Shown here one piece after another: positions 17,401 through 26,800 of a DNA stretch of 64,000 nucleotides (positions are counted from its first letter, which is position 1; every line of letters starts with the position of its first letter). The stretch is from contig NZ_JABXKH010000103.1 in assembly GCF_017115105.1 (NCBI RefSeq), positions 1 to 64,000 of the forward strand, written 5' to 3'. Origin of the DNA: Nostoc sp. NMS2 (lineage in GTDB: Bacteria > Cyanobacteriota > Cyanobacteriia > Cyanobacteriales > Nostocaceae). The notes below the pieces were generated by a model. It saw nothing but the letters and a program-made list of their open reading frames with translations. It ran no database searches and was not told the DNA's origin. The position numbers and the translations under genes were made by a program.

Positions 17401-18073
17401 TACTCACAAACTCCGGCAAAAACTTACAGGTTCAGCCAAAGATATCTTAGTAGTTGGTAATCCCACAATGCCCAAGGTTTCTTTAAAACCTGAAGAACCA
17501 CCTAAGCAGTTAAGTACGCTTCCTGGTTCAGAAAAAGAAGCTCTTGCAATTGCTTCATTTTGGAAGACCAAAGCTTTGATTGGCAATCAAGCTACTAAAA
17601 AGGCAGTGTTGCAAAAACTGCCACTAGCTAAAATAATTCATTTAGCAACTCATGGCTTATTGGATGATATTCAGGGATTGGGAAGTTCTATCGTCTTTGC
17701 TCCTGAAGGAGAGGATAACGGTTTGTTGACAGCAGAAGATATCCTAAATTTGTATGCACAACCACAAGGTTCTGCTTTAAGTGCCGAATTAGTTGTTTTA
17801 AGTGCTTGCGATACTGGGCAAGGTCGGTTAACAGGTGATGGAGTAATTGGGTTATCTCGTTCCATAATTGCTGCTGGGGTTCCCAGTGTGATAGTTTCTC
17901 TGTGGTCGATACCCGATGCACCCACTGCTGAGTTAATGACAGAATTTTATGAAAATTTCCGCAAAAATCCTGATAAAGCCGATGCTTTGCGCCAAGCGAT
18001 GCTGACGACGAAGAAAAAACATCCCAATCCTGCTGATTGGGCAGCTTTTACTTTGATTGGAGAGTCTGAATAA
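14499..18073 (+). pseudogene. TPR-repeat CHAT-domain protease, interrupted by a 1-nt frameshift
   Basis: The first frame (14499-16853) has a hydrophobic signal segment (ICKITVCLLLLLTLPVS, residues ~27-43) and then about 13 TPR units of 40 residues (YxKALxFYQQALxIRKQxGDxxGEGTTLxNIG). The second frame gives the CHAT domain up to 18073 with the catalytic pair HLATHG and LSACDTGQG intact. The switch falls in the run GGGAAAAA (16809-16816): reading one base differently joins VEYSIIDERFKIEG directly to KQWLESQLYIWVIKPTGE, the normal CHAT sequence. CHAT proteins are caspase-like cysteine proteases. Either a recent pseudogene, an assembly error in a homopolymer, or -1 recoding. A separate start at ATG 16967 would give a CHAT-only fragment. 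Confidence 0.85.
14637..14694 (+). repeat. HIP1-linked dispersed repeat inside the coding sequence
   Basis: Starting at GCGATCGC, the segment GAAGCGCTGCTGCGTTGGC followed by GTAGCCTCTCCGAAAGGAG is a hairpin-forming repeat type common in Nostocales intergenic DNA. Here it is in frame and encodes a cysteine/basic patch (AIAKRCCVGVASPKGG) directly after the signal segment of the TPR-CHAT protein. Confidence 0.6.
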
Positions 18074-18111
18074 CTCAAGTTTGCTTACCATATTGTGCTA
18101 GGGGTGTAATA

Positions 18112-18462
18112 TTGGTACTGATTATCAAAGAAAGGGCGACGCTAGAACAGTTTGAGCAAATGCTGCAAACTCTGGGACTTTATATCAAAATAGCAATAGA
18201 CATAGAAAGAGGTATTTTAGCGGGGGGAGGGGAAAAGCACGCCTACTGTGAAGCAGCATTACTCGAAGATGGTAGTAGACAGCGAGATATTTGGGGTGCA
18301 GACTGGATTCCATTTAACCAATCAATAGCTTACGAATCAATTATTAACATCCGCCCTAGTCAAAATAATCGCTCAATGATAATTCAAAACCCAGAGATTC
18401 GAGAACGTGTTAAAAAAATTGCTCAGGAGTTAATAGGTGGATATGAACCAGAAAGGGGATGA
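18112..18462 (+). CDS. DUF5674-like protein
   Basis: 116 residues from a TTG start. The core IDIERGILAGGGEKHAYCEA, then GSRQRDIWGADW and the end INIRPSQNN are the conserved blocks of the DUF5674 family of bacterial small proteins. It starts 38 bp after the CHAT gene and overlaps the next gene, so it may be co-transcribed with both. Function of the family is unknown. Confidence 0.7.
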   Translation: MVLIIKERATLEQFEQMLQTLGLYIKIAIDIERGILAGGGEKHAYCEAALLEDGSRQRDIWGADWIPFNQSIAYESIINIRPSQNNRSMIIQNPEIRERVKKIAQELIGGYEPERG

Positions 18463-18799
18463 TAAACAAGCACGGTTTCAAAGCGAAAATACGTCAAATC
18501 GCTTAGGACATATCGCGTCCAATTTAGCTAGGTTAAGAACATTTTGTAACACTGTTTACCCGGAAGCAGTGGAGAGTGTAGCAGATGAAACTATATGTTT
18601 TATTGAATGGACAGCAGCAGAAATTGAACCAGAGTATGCCGAAGAATTGGTTAGCATTCAAGTTCAACTAGCACGATGGAAATTAAAATTTGACAGTCTT
18701 TGGTCTGAAGAGAGCGAACGGAAAAATATGTCCGAGCAAGCGAGTACTTGGTCACAGAGGGTATTAGATATGTCAGGTTTATTGTCCCAATCTGCCTAA
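18443..18799 (+). CDS. Hypothetical helical protein overlapping the DUF5674-like gene
   Basis: 118 residues from ATG 18443 (GTG 18437 also possible), overlapping the previous gene by 20 bp. Almost entirely helical: RLGHIASNLARLRTFCNTV and AEIEPEYAEELVSIQVQLARW. The overlap with the DUF5674-like gene suggests a functional pair. No family recognised. Confidence 0.55.
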   Translation: MNQKGDDKQARFQSENTSNRLGHIASNLARLRTFCNTVYPEAVESVADETICFIEWTAAEIEPEYAEELVSIQVQLARWKLKFDSLWSEESERKNMSEQASTWSQRVLDMSGLLSQSA

Positions 18800-18857
18800 A
18801 TCTCCTATTACTTGTATCCAAAATGCTAGGATTTCACCAAAAATGTGAGATTGCGTA

Positions 18858-19037
18858 ATGCGGTTCATAATTGCAGACATAGCTTATACGCCAGATTGCA
18901 CTAACACCCACAACAGCGATCGCGCCCTCAAGTCATCAAAGTATATCCCCAAGCGGTTACTGAAGTGCATTCAGGAGATGGAGGGGAAGAAAGTGGCGTT
19001 GAGGGACATTTTGCAGTTTTTGGAGGTGAGAAGATGA
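18858..19037 (+). CDS. Small ORF, 59 residues, possible gene
   Basis: ATG 18858 to TGA 19037 reads MRFIIADIAYTPDCTN..., ending KVALRDILQFLEVRR. The C-terminal half is basic and helical with a plausible coding pattern (KRLLKCIQEMEGKK). It contains one HIP1 core. No ribosome site stands out, so this may be a small gene or a fragment of a larger one. Confidence 0.35.
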   Translation: MRFIIADIAYTPDCTNTHNSDRALKSSKYIPKRLLKCIQEMEGKKVALRDILQFLEVRR

Positions 19038-19107
19038 TGATTCTAAGGTTGAGTTCATACAGAATTACACTAAACGTCAGTTAAGGCATAGCAGGGGCAA
19101 CTGAGTC

Positions 19108-19320
19108 GTGGTGTTAGACATTGTGCAGCGCATAATGGAGCGAACCAGAGTACCAAACACCTACCACTTGGGCGAAGTATGCCAAGTTTTAGCCAAGGAC
19201 AACCTTGAACTCAGGGGTAAGGATGAGTGTTGGTGTGAGGTAAAGGTTATTTGCAGCCGCTCAAGCGAACTGTTAGCAGTAGTTACGATGCACTTCAACG
19301 GACTAAGGACAAGCAACTAA
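19108..19320 (+). pseudogene. Fragment of the 12089-13243 gene family (middle part)
   Basis: The translation VQRIMERTRVPNTYHLGEV followed by CQVLAKDNLELRGKDECW matches the parent segment QQIMERTRIPNTYQIGEICQILAKDNPELRGKGGCW. Homology stops after CW, where the sequence becomes unrelated. Only about 45 of the 384 residues are represented. Confidence 0.75.
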
Positions 19321-19354
19321 ATCGAAATTACAATCATTACCAGACAAAGTAATC

Positions 19355-19666
19355 ATGGAATTCAACCCAAACAACAATGTTGTTAAACTCTGTCTTCAAG
19401 GTATGGGCATGGAAGAAAAAGGCAAACCAGAAGAAGCAAGTAAACTGTTTCTTCAAGCCTGGAACGAAGCGACACACGACTTTGAAAAATTTATTTCAGC
19501 CCATTATACAGACAAAAAATTTCCCGGCAATCCGACACGCTCATATCGCTCCCAAGCACCATTAAAAATCGTTGGCGAAGTCACAGATTGGGTGAGACAA
19601 ACACCTGAAGAACTCCAAAAATGGCGTGAAAAGTTGGCCAATAACAAAGGAGAAATTATTAATTAA
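19355..19666 (+). CDS. Hypothetical protein, 103 residues
   Basis: Starts MEFNPNNNVVKLCLQGMGME. A TPR-like helical pair (EEKGKPEEASKLFLQAWNEA) opens the protein; the last third (EELQKWREKLANNKGE) is helical and charged. The first 45 residues resemble the N-terminus of small TPR-type proteins that are usually longer, so this could be a shortened family member. Confidence 0.5.
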   Translation: MEFNPNNNVVKLCLQGMGMEEKGKPEEASKLFLQAWNEATHDFEKFISAHYTDKKFPGNPTRSYRSQAPLKIVGEVTDWVRQTPEELQKWREKLANNKGEIIN

Positions 19667-19724
19667 TTTCTAAGATTCCCACATCCTGCTCACCGATTGA
19701 AATCAACGGCCTTATTTAACGGCT

Positions 19725-19775
19725 GTCGAAGAGAAATTGTTGACGCTTCTAGAGTCTGAGTACAGGATTTGTTAA
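19725..19775 (+). pseudogene. C-terminal fragment of the 12089-13243 gene family
   Basis: Reads VEEKLLTLLESEYRIC then stop, matching the parent end LEEKLLNVLESEYGG. Only 16 codons remain. Confidence 0.55.
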
Positions 19776-19939
19776 GCCTCTGAACAATTATGGCAATTTT
19801 GCATCCGATAAGTAGGAAGTGCAAAAATTACGTAGAATCTTATTTTGGAAGTAAAAAACAGTTTATTAGCAGGTTACAATTTAGCTTAGGTTGAGTACAA
19901 TGTAGCAAAAAATATATTATTGCTACGGAAATAACTATG

Positions 19940-21263
19940 ATGGATTGGAAAAAGCTCCTGACACCTCAAAGGCTTGGTAGGACTGAACAAGAAGATATTC
20001 GGCCGTACCCCGTTTTTAAGAGACTATGATCGTTTGGTATTTTCTTCCCCTTTCCGCCGCCTCAAAGATAAAACACAGGTTTTTTCCTTACCCACAAATG
20101 ACTATATTCGTACCCGTCTAATTCATAGTCTTGAAGTTTCTTGTGTTGGCCGCTCCCTTGGTAGGATTGTGGGCGATGAAATTATAAAAAGACACAAGCT
20201 TGATAAATATGGTTACAGTCCGTCAGACTTCGGTGAGATTGTGTCTGCTGCTTGTCTAGCTCATGATATTGGTAATCCTCCCTTTGGTCATTCTGGAGAA
20301 GATGCCATTCGTACAGCATTTCAATCTTGGTATAGTTCTGTTAACCAAATGAAAGAGGAACTACTTACCGAGTTTCAAAAAGCTGACTTTGATTTATTTG
20401 AAGGTAATGCACAAGGATTTAGGATTTTAACTAACCTTGAAATGGTTCCTCAAAGAGGGGGGATGCATCTCACTTGCCCAACTTTAGCTGCTTTTACAAA
20501 GTATCCTAGAGAATCTTTAATACCAGAATCTATCTTAAAAAATTCCACAAGTAGAATTCCTAAAAAACATGGTTTTTTTCAGGCAGAAAAAGATTTATTT
20601 GCTGAAGTAGCAAATACAGTTGGGTTAATTCGCCGTCATGATAATGCAGCATGGTGGTGTAGACATCCACTTGCTTTTTTGGTTGAAGCAGCAGATGACA
20701 TTTGTTACTCAATTGTTGATGTAGAAGATGGACATCGTATGGGTTATATATCATTTGAGCAAGCTAAAGACTTGCTTAATAAGATTGCAGATATTGATAT
20801 TCAAAAAGATGATGATAGCAAGGATGAAAAAATTAAACGATTGCGTGCTAAAGCTATTGATAAACTTATAAGAGAAGCAACTCAAATTTTTTTAGATAAT
20901 GAAGTAAAAATTCTTTCGGGAGAATTTGAAGAAGATTTATTATCTTTAAGTGATTATGCAAAGCATCTAAAAGAAATTGGAAAACAAACTAGTGATACTG
21001 TTTTTCAGCACCAGGATGTAGTTAGTATCCAAGTTGCTGGATACGAAGTTTTAGCCAAGTTATTTACTGAGTTTGCTAACACAATCTTCAATAATGACAA
21101 TAAGTCCAAATTAGTCTATCAAATGCTTCCGAAAGAATATCATCTAAGTTTGGAGGATGATAGCTATGAAAAAATTCTGAAAATTACAGACTATATATCT
21201 GGTATGACTGACTCCTATGCTACTAAACTATTTCAAAAATTTAGCGGAATTTCATTGGGATAA
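19940..21263 (+). pseudogene. dgt: dGTP triphosphohydrolase with a frameshift near codon 20
   Basis: From ATG 19940 the N-terminus reads MDWKKLLTPQRLGRTEQED, the normal start of bacterial dGTPases, but at about 20000 the frame must shift by one base to continue as FGRTPFLRDYDRLVFSSPFRRL. The rest is intact to 21263: HSLEV, the HD motif AHDIGNPPFGHSGE, and EAADDICYSIVDVEDG. The uninterrupted frame alone (from TTG 19974) is 429 residues. dGTPase hydrolyses dGTP to deoxyguanosine and triphosphate; it serves nucleotide balance and in some bacteria phage defence. A true mutation and a sequencing error are both possible. Confidence 0.85.
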
Positions 21264-21278
21264 TTTCATTGTAGGAGC

Positions 21279-21297
21279 TACCTATTTTATATAGGTA
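21279..21297 (+). terminator. Possible terminator hairpin after dgt
   Basis: TACCTAT (21279-21285) and ATAGGTA (21291-21297) form a 7-bp stem with a 5-nt loop 16 bases after the dgt stop, followed by AT-rich sequence but no clean T-run. Confidence 0.3.
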
Positions 21298-21435
21298 TAA
21301 AATTTAGGTTTGCAAGTAATTAAAAATAAGTTTTATTATCCTGTTGCTATTGAATAGAGAATTTCTATAAAGCAAGGATATATTTTTACAAGCTTGAGAA
21401 ACTAAGATATTAAAGCTTAAAATAACGAAAGGTTG

Positions 21436-21900
21436 ATGAAAACCAATGCTGCTCGACTATTGGATAAACTAGGTATTTCCTACCAAATCCTGAGCTATGA
21501 AGTTAACCCTGACAATCTGGCTGCTCTTAGTACAGCCCAGAAAGTGGGACTTCCCCCAGAGCAAGTTTTTAAAACTCTAGTAGTCAGAGGTGACACAACA
21601 GGTATCTGTTTTGCTGTTGTACCGGGAAATGCTCAGTTGGACTTAAAAGCTTTAGCTCGAATTTCAGTAAACCGCAAGGTTGAGACAGTTGCTCTGAAGG
21701 AAGTCCAGCCACTAACAGGATACATCCGTGGCGGTGTGACAGCTTTAGCTAGTAAAAAAGACTATCGAGTTTACCTTGATGAAACAGCAACCCTATTTGA
21801 GAAGATCACTGTTTCTGGTGGAATGCGAGGTATGTTGCTTCTGCTATCGCCAGATGATTATTTACGTGCAGTTAATGGCATATTGGGAGCAATTGTATAA
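21436..21900 (+). CDS. ybaK: Cys-tRNA(Pro) deacylase, YbaK/EbsC family
   Basis: 154 residues from ATG 21436 with AAAGG upstream. The YbaK fold markers are present: the N-terminal KTNAARLLDKLGISYQ, the lysine-containing VFKTLVV (the conserved Lys of the YbaK/ProX group), VVPGNAQLDLKALAR, and the end GMRGMLLLLSPDDYLR. Family members hydrolyse mischarged Cys-tRNA(Pro). Stand-alone cytosolic enzyme of usual length. Confidence 0.92.
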   Translation: MKTNAARLLDKLGISYQILSYEVNPDNLAALSTAQKVGLPPEQVFKTLVVRGDTTGICFAVVPGNAQLDLKALARISVNRKVETVALKEVQPLTGYIRGGVTALASKKDYRVYLDETATLFEKITVSGGMRGMLLLLSPDDYLRAVNGILGAIV

Positions 21901-22045
21901 AATTAGTACAGAAATTTTCGTAAGTTAAATTCTAAAAGCATAAGGCGATCGCTACTCAAAGAAAGCTACACCGCAAAGATTCCGTGGGTAGATTGTGACT
22001 GCTCGAAAGGGAACAACGCGATTTTGTGAGAATTCTGCGTTCAAG

Positions 22046-22073
22046 TCAGGAGGCAGGAGGCAGGGGGCAGGAG
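22046..22073 (+). repeat. Heptamer repeat block (GGCAGGA type)
   Basis: Four near-perfect tandem GGAGGCA/GGGGGCA units. The same heptamer family recurs at 22274-22323, 22434-22453, 22680-22717, 22912-22930, 23112-23140, 30090-30120 and 30238-30275. Confidence 0.8.
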
Positions 22074-22124
22074 GTGTATAATGATGTAATTTCTCCCAAC
22101 TTCCTACTCCAAACTTGTTGCGCC

Positions 22125-22668
22125 ATGAGTTACAGAGAACAATTTATTTGGCAGCGTGGTGTCAAGCTTGCCATTAACTGCTATCGACTTACCGAAAAAT
22201 TCCCGAAATCTGAACTTTACGGATTAACTAGCCAGATTAGACGCTCGGCAGTTTCCGTGCCATCAACAAGAAAGGCAGAGGGCAGGAGGCAGGAGGTTAC
22301 TGCCTCCTGCCTCCTGCCCTCTGCTGCGACCTCTCAGGGAGCAAGGGTCTGAGTCCCCCACCATAATCTCCGATTTGGTGGCTAAGAATTGAGCGGGGTT
22401 AAAGCCCCGTTCAAATTCTTCCCTTCTGCCCTCTGCCTCCTGCCTCCTGCCTTCTTTACATATAGCTGAAGGTTATGGAAGACGGACGCAGAACGAATAT
22501 ATCCAATTTCTACACATTGCTTTAGGTTCGCTTCGAGAACTTGATACTCAGTTGATTATTTCTAAGGAAGTCGGATTAGTATCGCCTGAATTATTTACTC
22601 CTGTTTTGGAAGAAGTCGATAGGTTTCAAGGAATTTTAGTGTCAAGCATTCAAAAGATCAAGTCTTAA
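22125..22668 (+). pseudogene. Four-helix-bundle (S23/IVS-type) protein gene split by a repeat insertion
   Basis: The 5' part (22125-22267) reads MSYREQFIWQRGVKLAINCY ... TSQIRRSAVSVPS, and the 3' part (22462-22668) reads IAEGYGRRTQNEYIQFLHIA ... SSIQKIKS and stop. Joined, they give the standard S23-type family motif RRSAVSVPSNIAEGYGR. Between them lie ~193 bp of heptamer repeats and hairpins. The two parts are in different frames (0 and 1). Family proteins are small helical bundles of unknown function. Confidence 0.88.
22268..22460. mobile_element. Repeat-bounded insertion in the S23-type gene
   Basis: Begins AGAAAGGCAGAGGGCAGG and ends CCTGCCTTCTTT, i.e. inverted heptamer blocks at both ends. 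Inside, 22275-22324 forms a long perfect hairpin (GCAGAGGGCAGGAGGCAGG with its complement), and the right half contains a smaller hairpin (GGGGTTAAAGCCCC). No ORF. It cleanly separates two halves of one gene, so it is an insertion. Confidence 0.8.
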
Positions 22669-22679
22669 AACCCTTCTGT

Positions 22680-22717
22680 CTCTTGCCTCCTGCCTCCTGC
22701 CCTCTGCCTCCTGCCTC
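22680..22717 (+). repeat. Heptamer repeat block (CCTCCTG type)
   Basis: About five tandem TGCCTCC-type heptamers immediately after the S23-type gene, in the opposite orientation to the block at 22046. Confidence 0.75.
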
Positions 22718-22749
22718 ACCTCACAAAATCGCATTGCTCCCAGGCGTAG

Positions 22750-23446
22750 TAGGAAACAACACAGATGGAACAACTTTTTGCCACCCTCAAAACTGCTGGT
22801 TTAAATCTCGAAGCTACCCAATTAGAATCGATTGCTGCCATTCAACGACTGACTGTATTAGCTTTGTCCGTCGCTGTGCGAATTTTACAAAGAAAGGCTC
22901 CAGCGCTGAGGGCAGAGGGCAGAAGGAAAGAAGTACTAATAAAAACTTTAGTTGTGGGTTATTGCCCACTAGTATAAAAAGATTTGTGTCGAGCGGAAAG
23001 TGCCAGGAGACACAAGGGAGCCAGTGCGGTCTTGGGATGCATCCCTTGTGGAGCATCTGGCCTCGTCCTTATTTCAATCCCGCGTTTTTAAACGTGGGTT
23101 CCATAAAAGCCTTCTGCCTCCTGCCTTCTGCCTTCTGCCTTCTGAAAACTGATTCAAGGACGGGATAACCCTGATTTACCTGCTACTATTGCTTTTTCTC
23201 ATGAGCAACAGCATTGTTTGTCTAGTATTTCACCAACTTTAGAGGGGAAAACTCAATTGCAACAAAATCCCTATCCGCTTTCCTCTCTTCCTTGGGCTAC
23301 TTGGATTATTGCTCGACTTGGTGGTTGGTCTGGTTACAAGTCTCAAAAACCTCCTGGTATTACTACTTTGGTTCGCGGTCTTGAGCAATTTGAATCCACC
23401 TTTTTTGGGTGGAAACTCGCTCTGGGCAAACTTGTGTGTACACCGT
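22750..23446 (+). pseudogene. C-terminal remnant of an IS4-type transposase, itself split by a repeat insertion
   Basis: 22765-22890 reads MEQLFATLKTAGLNLEATQL ... ALSVAVRILQ, and 23149-23412 reads LIQGRDNPDLPATIAFSHEQ ... LPWATWIIARLGGWSGYKS, ending FFGWKLAL. Both are the tail of an IS4-family DDE transposase (the C-terminal E region and the WSGYKSQKPPG motif). The catalytic N-terminal two-thirds is absent. The two parts share one frame, so the 258-bp insertion between them is a multiple of three. Confidence 0.75.
22892..23148. mobile_element. Repeat-bounded insertion inside the transposase remnant
   Basis: Begins AGAAAGGCTCC and a GGGCAGAGGGCAGAAGG block and ends with a block of CCTTCTGCCTCCTGCCTTC heptamers. 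The interior (about 22935-23105) has a hairpin (CCCGCGTTTTTAAACGTGGG). It shares the AGAAAGG start and CTTCT end with the element at 22268-22460, though the interior differs. Confidence 0.7.
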
Positions 23447-23449
23447 AGC
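23427..23449 (+). repeat. Solo end of a MITE-like element
   Basis: CTTGTGTGTACACCGTAGCC at the 3' edge of the transposase remnant is the same as the terminal repeat of the element at 27503-27718. Confidence 0.55.
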
Positions 23450-23897
23450 CTACGAGGAGAGGGGCTGGGAGAGAGGTCAAAATTATACTGCACCCAAGCG
23501 AGAACCGCTATAAAACCTCTTATTTGTTCTCAGCGATCTCTGTGCCTCTGCGGTTTAAAAGTTTTTTAACCACAGAGGCGCAGAGGACACAGAGTAAAGA
23601 GCTTAAAATCATTAGATATAAGTAGTCAGACATAATTAATTACACAATGTCATTGCGAATGGAGCAATTCGCTTGCGGCTGAGATTGCTTCGCTCGCAAT
23701 GACTGTAAATATTTTTGTCCAAATAATCTTAATATATAGTGCCCAGCATTCTCTGTGGGCAATGAATGAGATCAAGCGATCGCTCTCACTAGACCAACAC
23801 TTCTGCGGTAGGGTGCGTTGTCGCCCAGCGCAACGCACCAAAACATGATCAGATCGCACCTCAAGTTGTCTCAAAAGTGCGATCGCCCTGAGTTGAT
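23447..23897. other. Intergenic region with two large hairpins
   Basis: 23536-23592 is an imperfect hairpin (CTCTGTGCCTCTGCGGTT against AACCACAGAGGCGCAGAG). 23649-23703 has GTCATTGCGA and TCGCAATGAC as its arms, a type common in intergenic cyanobacterial DNA. A HIP1-containing stretch follows. I see no gene. The first hairpin could terminate transcription from either side. Confidence 0.6.
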
Positions 23898-26800
23898 TTA
23901 GACAATAGCCAAATTAGTCAAGCTACCGCTAAACCCGGTAATTTCCATCACCCCATCGCTGGTATCTTGGAAACCCGCAGTACCATCATTGAGAGCCAAG
24001 AAAGTACGGCTACCAAAGCTAAAGGTGGCAGCACCGTTGGTAACAAAGTTAGCGTTAGTCAACACCGCACTGATACCAGCTTGGGTTAAAGCACTCACCG
24101 CCCCTAGCTTTCTGAGGTTGGCGGCACTGACAGCATTGGGGCCATCAATGATATCCGTGCCAATTTGCAGGTCAGCAATGCGGTCAAATCCACTGAGTAG
24201 CGAATCCGTGAGGGCGAAGCGGAAGGTATCAGCATCATTGCCCCCTACCAACAGATCGGCACCTGCACCACCGACTAACAAATCGTCGCCATTGCCGCCA
24301 ATCAGGGTATCATCGCCTTTGCCACCATAGAGACTGTCCTTGGCGTTACCGCCATCAAGCAAGTCAGGGCCGTCATTGCCCTGGAGGGTATCTTTGCCAT
24401 TACCACCGAGTTGGCTAGAGCCAATGAGCAGGTTGACAGTACCTTGGGTAGTGCCGCCCTTACTATCAGTCACAGTGTATTTGAAGCTGCCTGTACCGCT
24501 GTTCGTGGGAGCAAAGATAATGAAATCATCAGCAGCGTTATTGGGAGTGAAATTGTTAAACAAGACTGCTGCGCCGCTGACGGCATTGCTAACCCCGGTA
24601 ATTTTCAACACATCGCCAGTATCGACATCGCTATCGTTGGCAAGTAGGGTACTGACAGCAATGGTAGTGGGGATGAATTGGGTGGCAGTCAAAGAATCTG
24701 TGCCTGCAACAGGGGCATCATTCACGCCGTTGATGGTGACGGTGATATTTTGGCTGGCAGTACCGTCAACAGATTGCACGGTGAAGGTTTCGTTTTTTGT
24801 CACCCCTGCACCCAGAGATTGCACGGCACTGTTAGCAACGCTGTAATTCCAGGTTCCAGTATTGGTGATGGTGAGACTGCCTAAGTTACCTGTGCCTGTG
24901 ACGGTGGTGTTAAATTTGTTTTCGCCAGTATCGACATCAGCAACGGTTAATGCACCTGTGGCGGTTAAATTAGGTGTGGTGGCATCTTCGGTGACTGCGG
25001 CTGTGGCTGTACCTGTGATGGTAGCCGCATCATTTACCCCGGTAATTGTCACGACGATATTTTGGCTGGCAGTACCGTCAAGAGATCGCACGGTGAAGGT
25101 TTCGTTTTTTGTCACCCCTGCACCCAGAGATTGCACGGCACTGTTAGCAACGCTGTAATTCCAGGTTCCAGTATTGGTGATGGTGAGACTGCCTAAGTTA
25201 CCTGTGCCTGTGACGGTGGTGTTAAATTTGTTTTCGCCAGTATCGACATCAGCGACAGTTAATGCACCTGTGGCGGTTAAATTGGGTGTGCTGGCATCTT
25301 CGGTGACTGCGCCTGTGGCTGTGCCTGTGATGGTGGCGGTATCATTCACCCCGGTAATTGTAATGGTCGCAGTGGCGGTTGCAGTGCCGCCGAAGCCATC
25401 GCTGATGGTGTAGTTGAAGCTCTCAGTGGCTGTGGCTGCTTGGGTTAAAGTCTCGTAGCCGCCGTTGGGGTTGAAGCTAAAAGTGCCATCGGCATTGACC
25501 GTGAGTTTACCATTACCCAGGTTGATTTGGCTACCAACATTGGTGGCAGTGCCATTTACTTGGGTGACGGTGAGGGGATTGCCATCGGGGTCACTGTCGG
25601 GGGTGGTGGGGTTGGCAGCCAGGAGATTGCCGTTGAGGACGGTGTTTTCGTCGGTGCTGACGGCATCGTTGACGGCAACAGGGGGACGATTAGGAGTGTT
25701 GTAGAAGTACCTGAGCGTGCCGTCATTTACCCCAACAATGGCATCCAAATCGCCATCACCATCGATGTCGGCTAAGGTAGGGGCGCTGTAATCCCCCACA
25801 TCAATGCCATTGAAGGGGTTGGCTGTGCCTGTTTGCTGGCTGTAGGTGGGGTTGGTGGCTGTGCCTGTGTTTTTGTAGTACAAGAGCGTGCCGTCACCTT
25901 CCCCAACAATGGCATCCAAATCGCCATCGCCATCGATGTCGGCAAAGGTGGGGGCGCTCAAATACCCCACATCAATGCCATTGAAGGGGTTGGCTGTGCC
26001 TGTTTGCTGGCTGTAGGTGGGGTTGGTGGCTGTGCCTGTGTTTTTGTAGTACAAGAGCGTGCCGTCACCTGCCCCAACAATGGCATCCAAATCGCCATCG
26101 CCATCGATGTCGGCAAAGGTGGGGGCGCTCAAATACCCCACATCAATGCCATTGAAGGGGTTGGCTGTGCCTGTTTGCTGGCTGTAGGTGGGGTTGGTGG
26201 CTGTGCCTGTGTTTTTGTAGTACAAGAGCGTGCCGTCACCTTCCCCAACAATGGCATCCAAATCGCCATCGCCATCGATGTCGGCAAAGGTGGGGCTGCT
26301 TTCATACCCCACATCAATGCCATTGAAGGGGTTGGCTGTGCCTGTTTGCTGGCTGTAGGTGGGGTTGGTGGCTGTGCCTGTGTTTTTGTAGTACAAGAGC
26401 GTGCCGTCACCTGCCCCAACAATGGCATCCAAATCGCCATCGCCATCGATGTCGGCAAAGGTGGGGCTGCTTTCATACCCCACATCAATGCCATTGAAGG
26501 GGTTGGCTGTGCCTGTTTGCTGGCTGTAGGTGGGGTTGGTGGCTGTGCCTGTGTTTTTGTAGTACAAGAGCGTGCCGTCACCTTCCCCAACAATGGCATC
26601 CAAATCGCCATCGCCATCGATGTCGGCAAAGGTGGGGGCGCTCAAATACCCCACATCAATGCCATTGAAGGGGTTGGCTGTGCCTGTTTGCTGGCTGTAG
26701 GTGGGGTTGGTGGCTGTGCCTGTGTTTTTGTAGTACAAGAGCGTGCCGTCACCTGCCCCAACAATGGCATCCAAATCGCCATCGCCATCGATGTCGGCAA

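Noticed and set aside
22026-22352. 108-codon ORF spanning heptamer repeats
   Set aside because: It crosses repeat blocks and is largely in another frame than the recognisable S23-type sequence from 22125.
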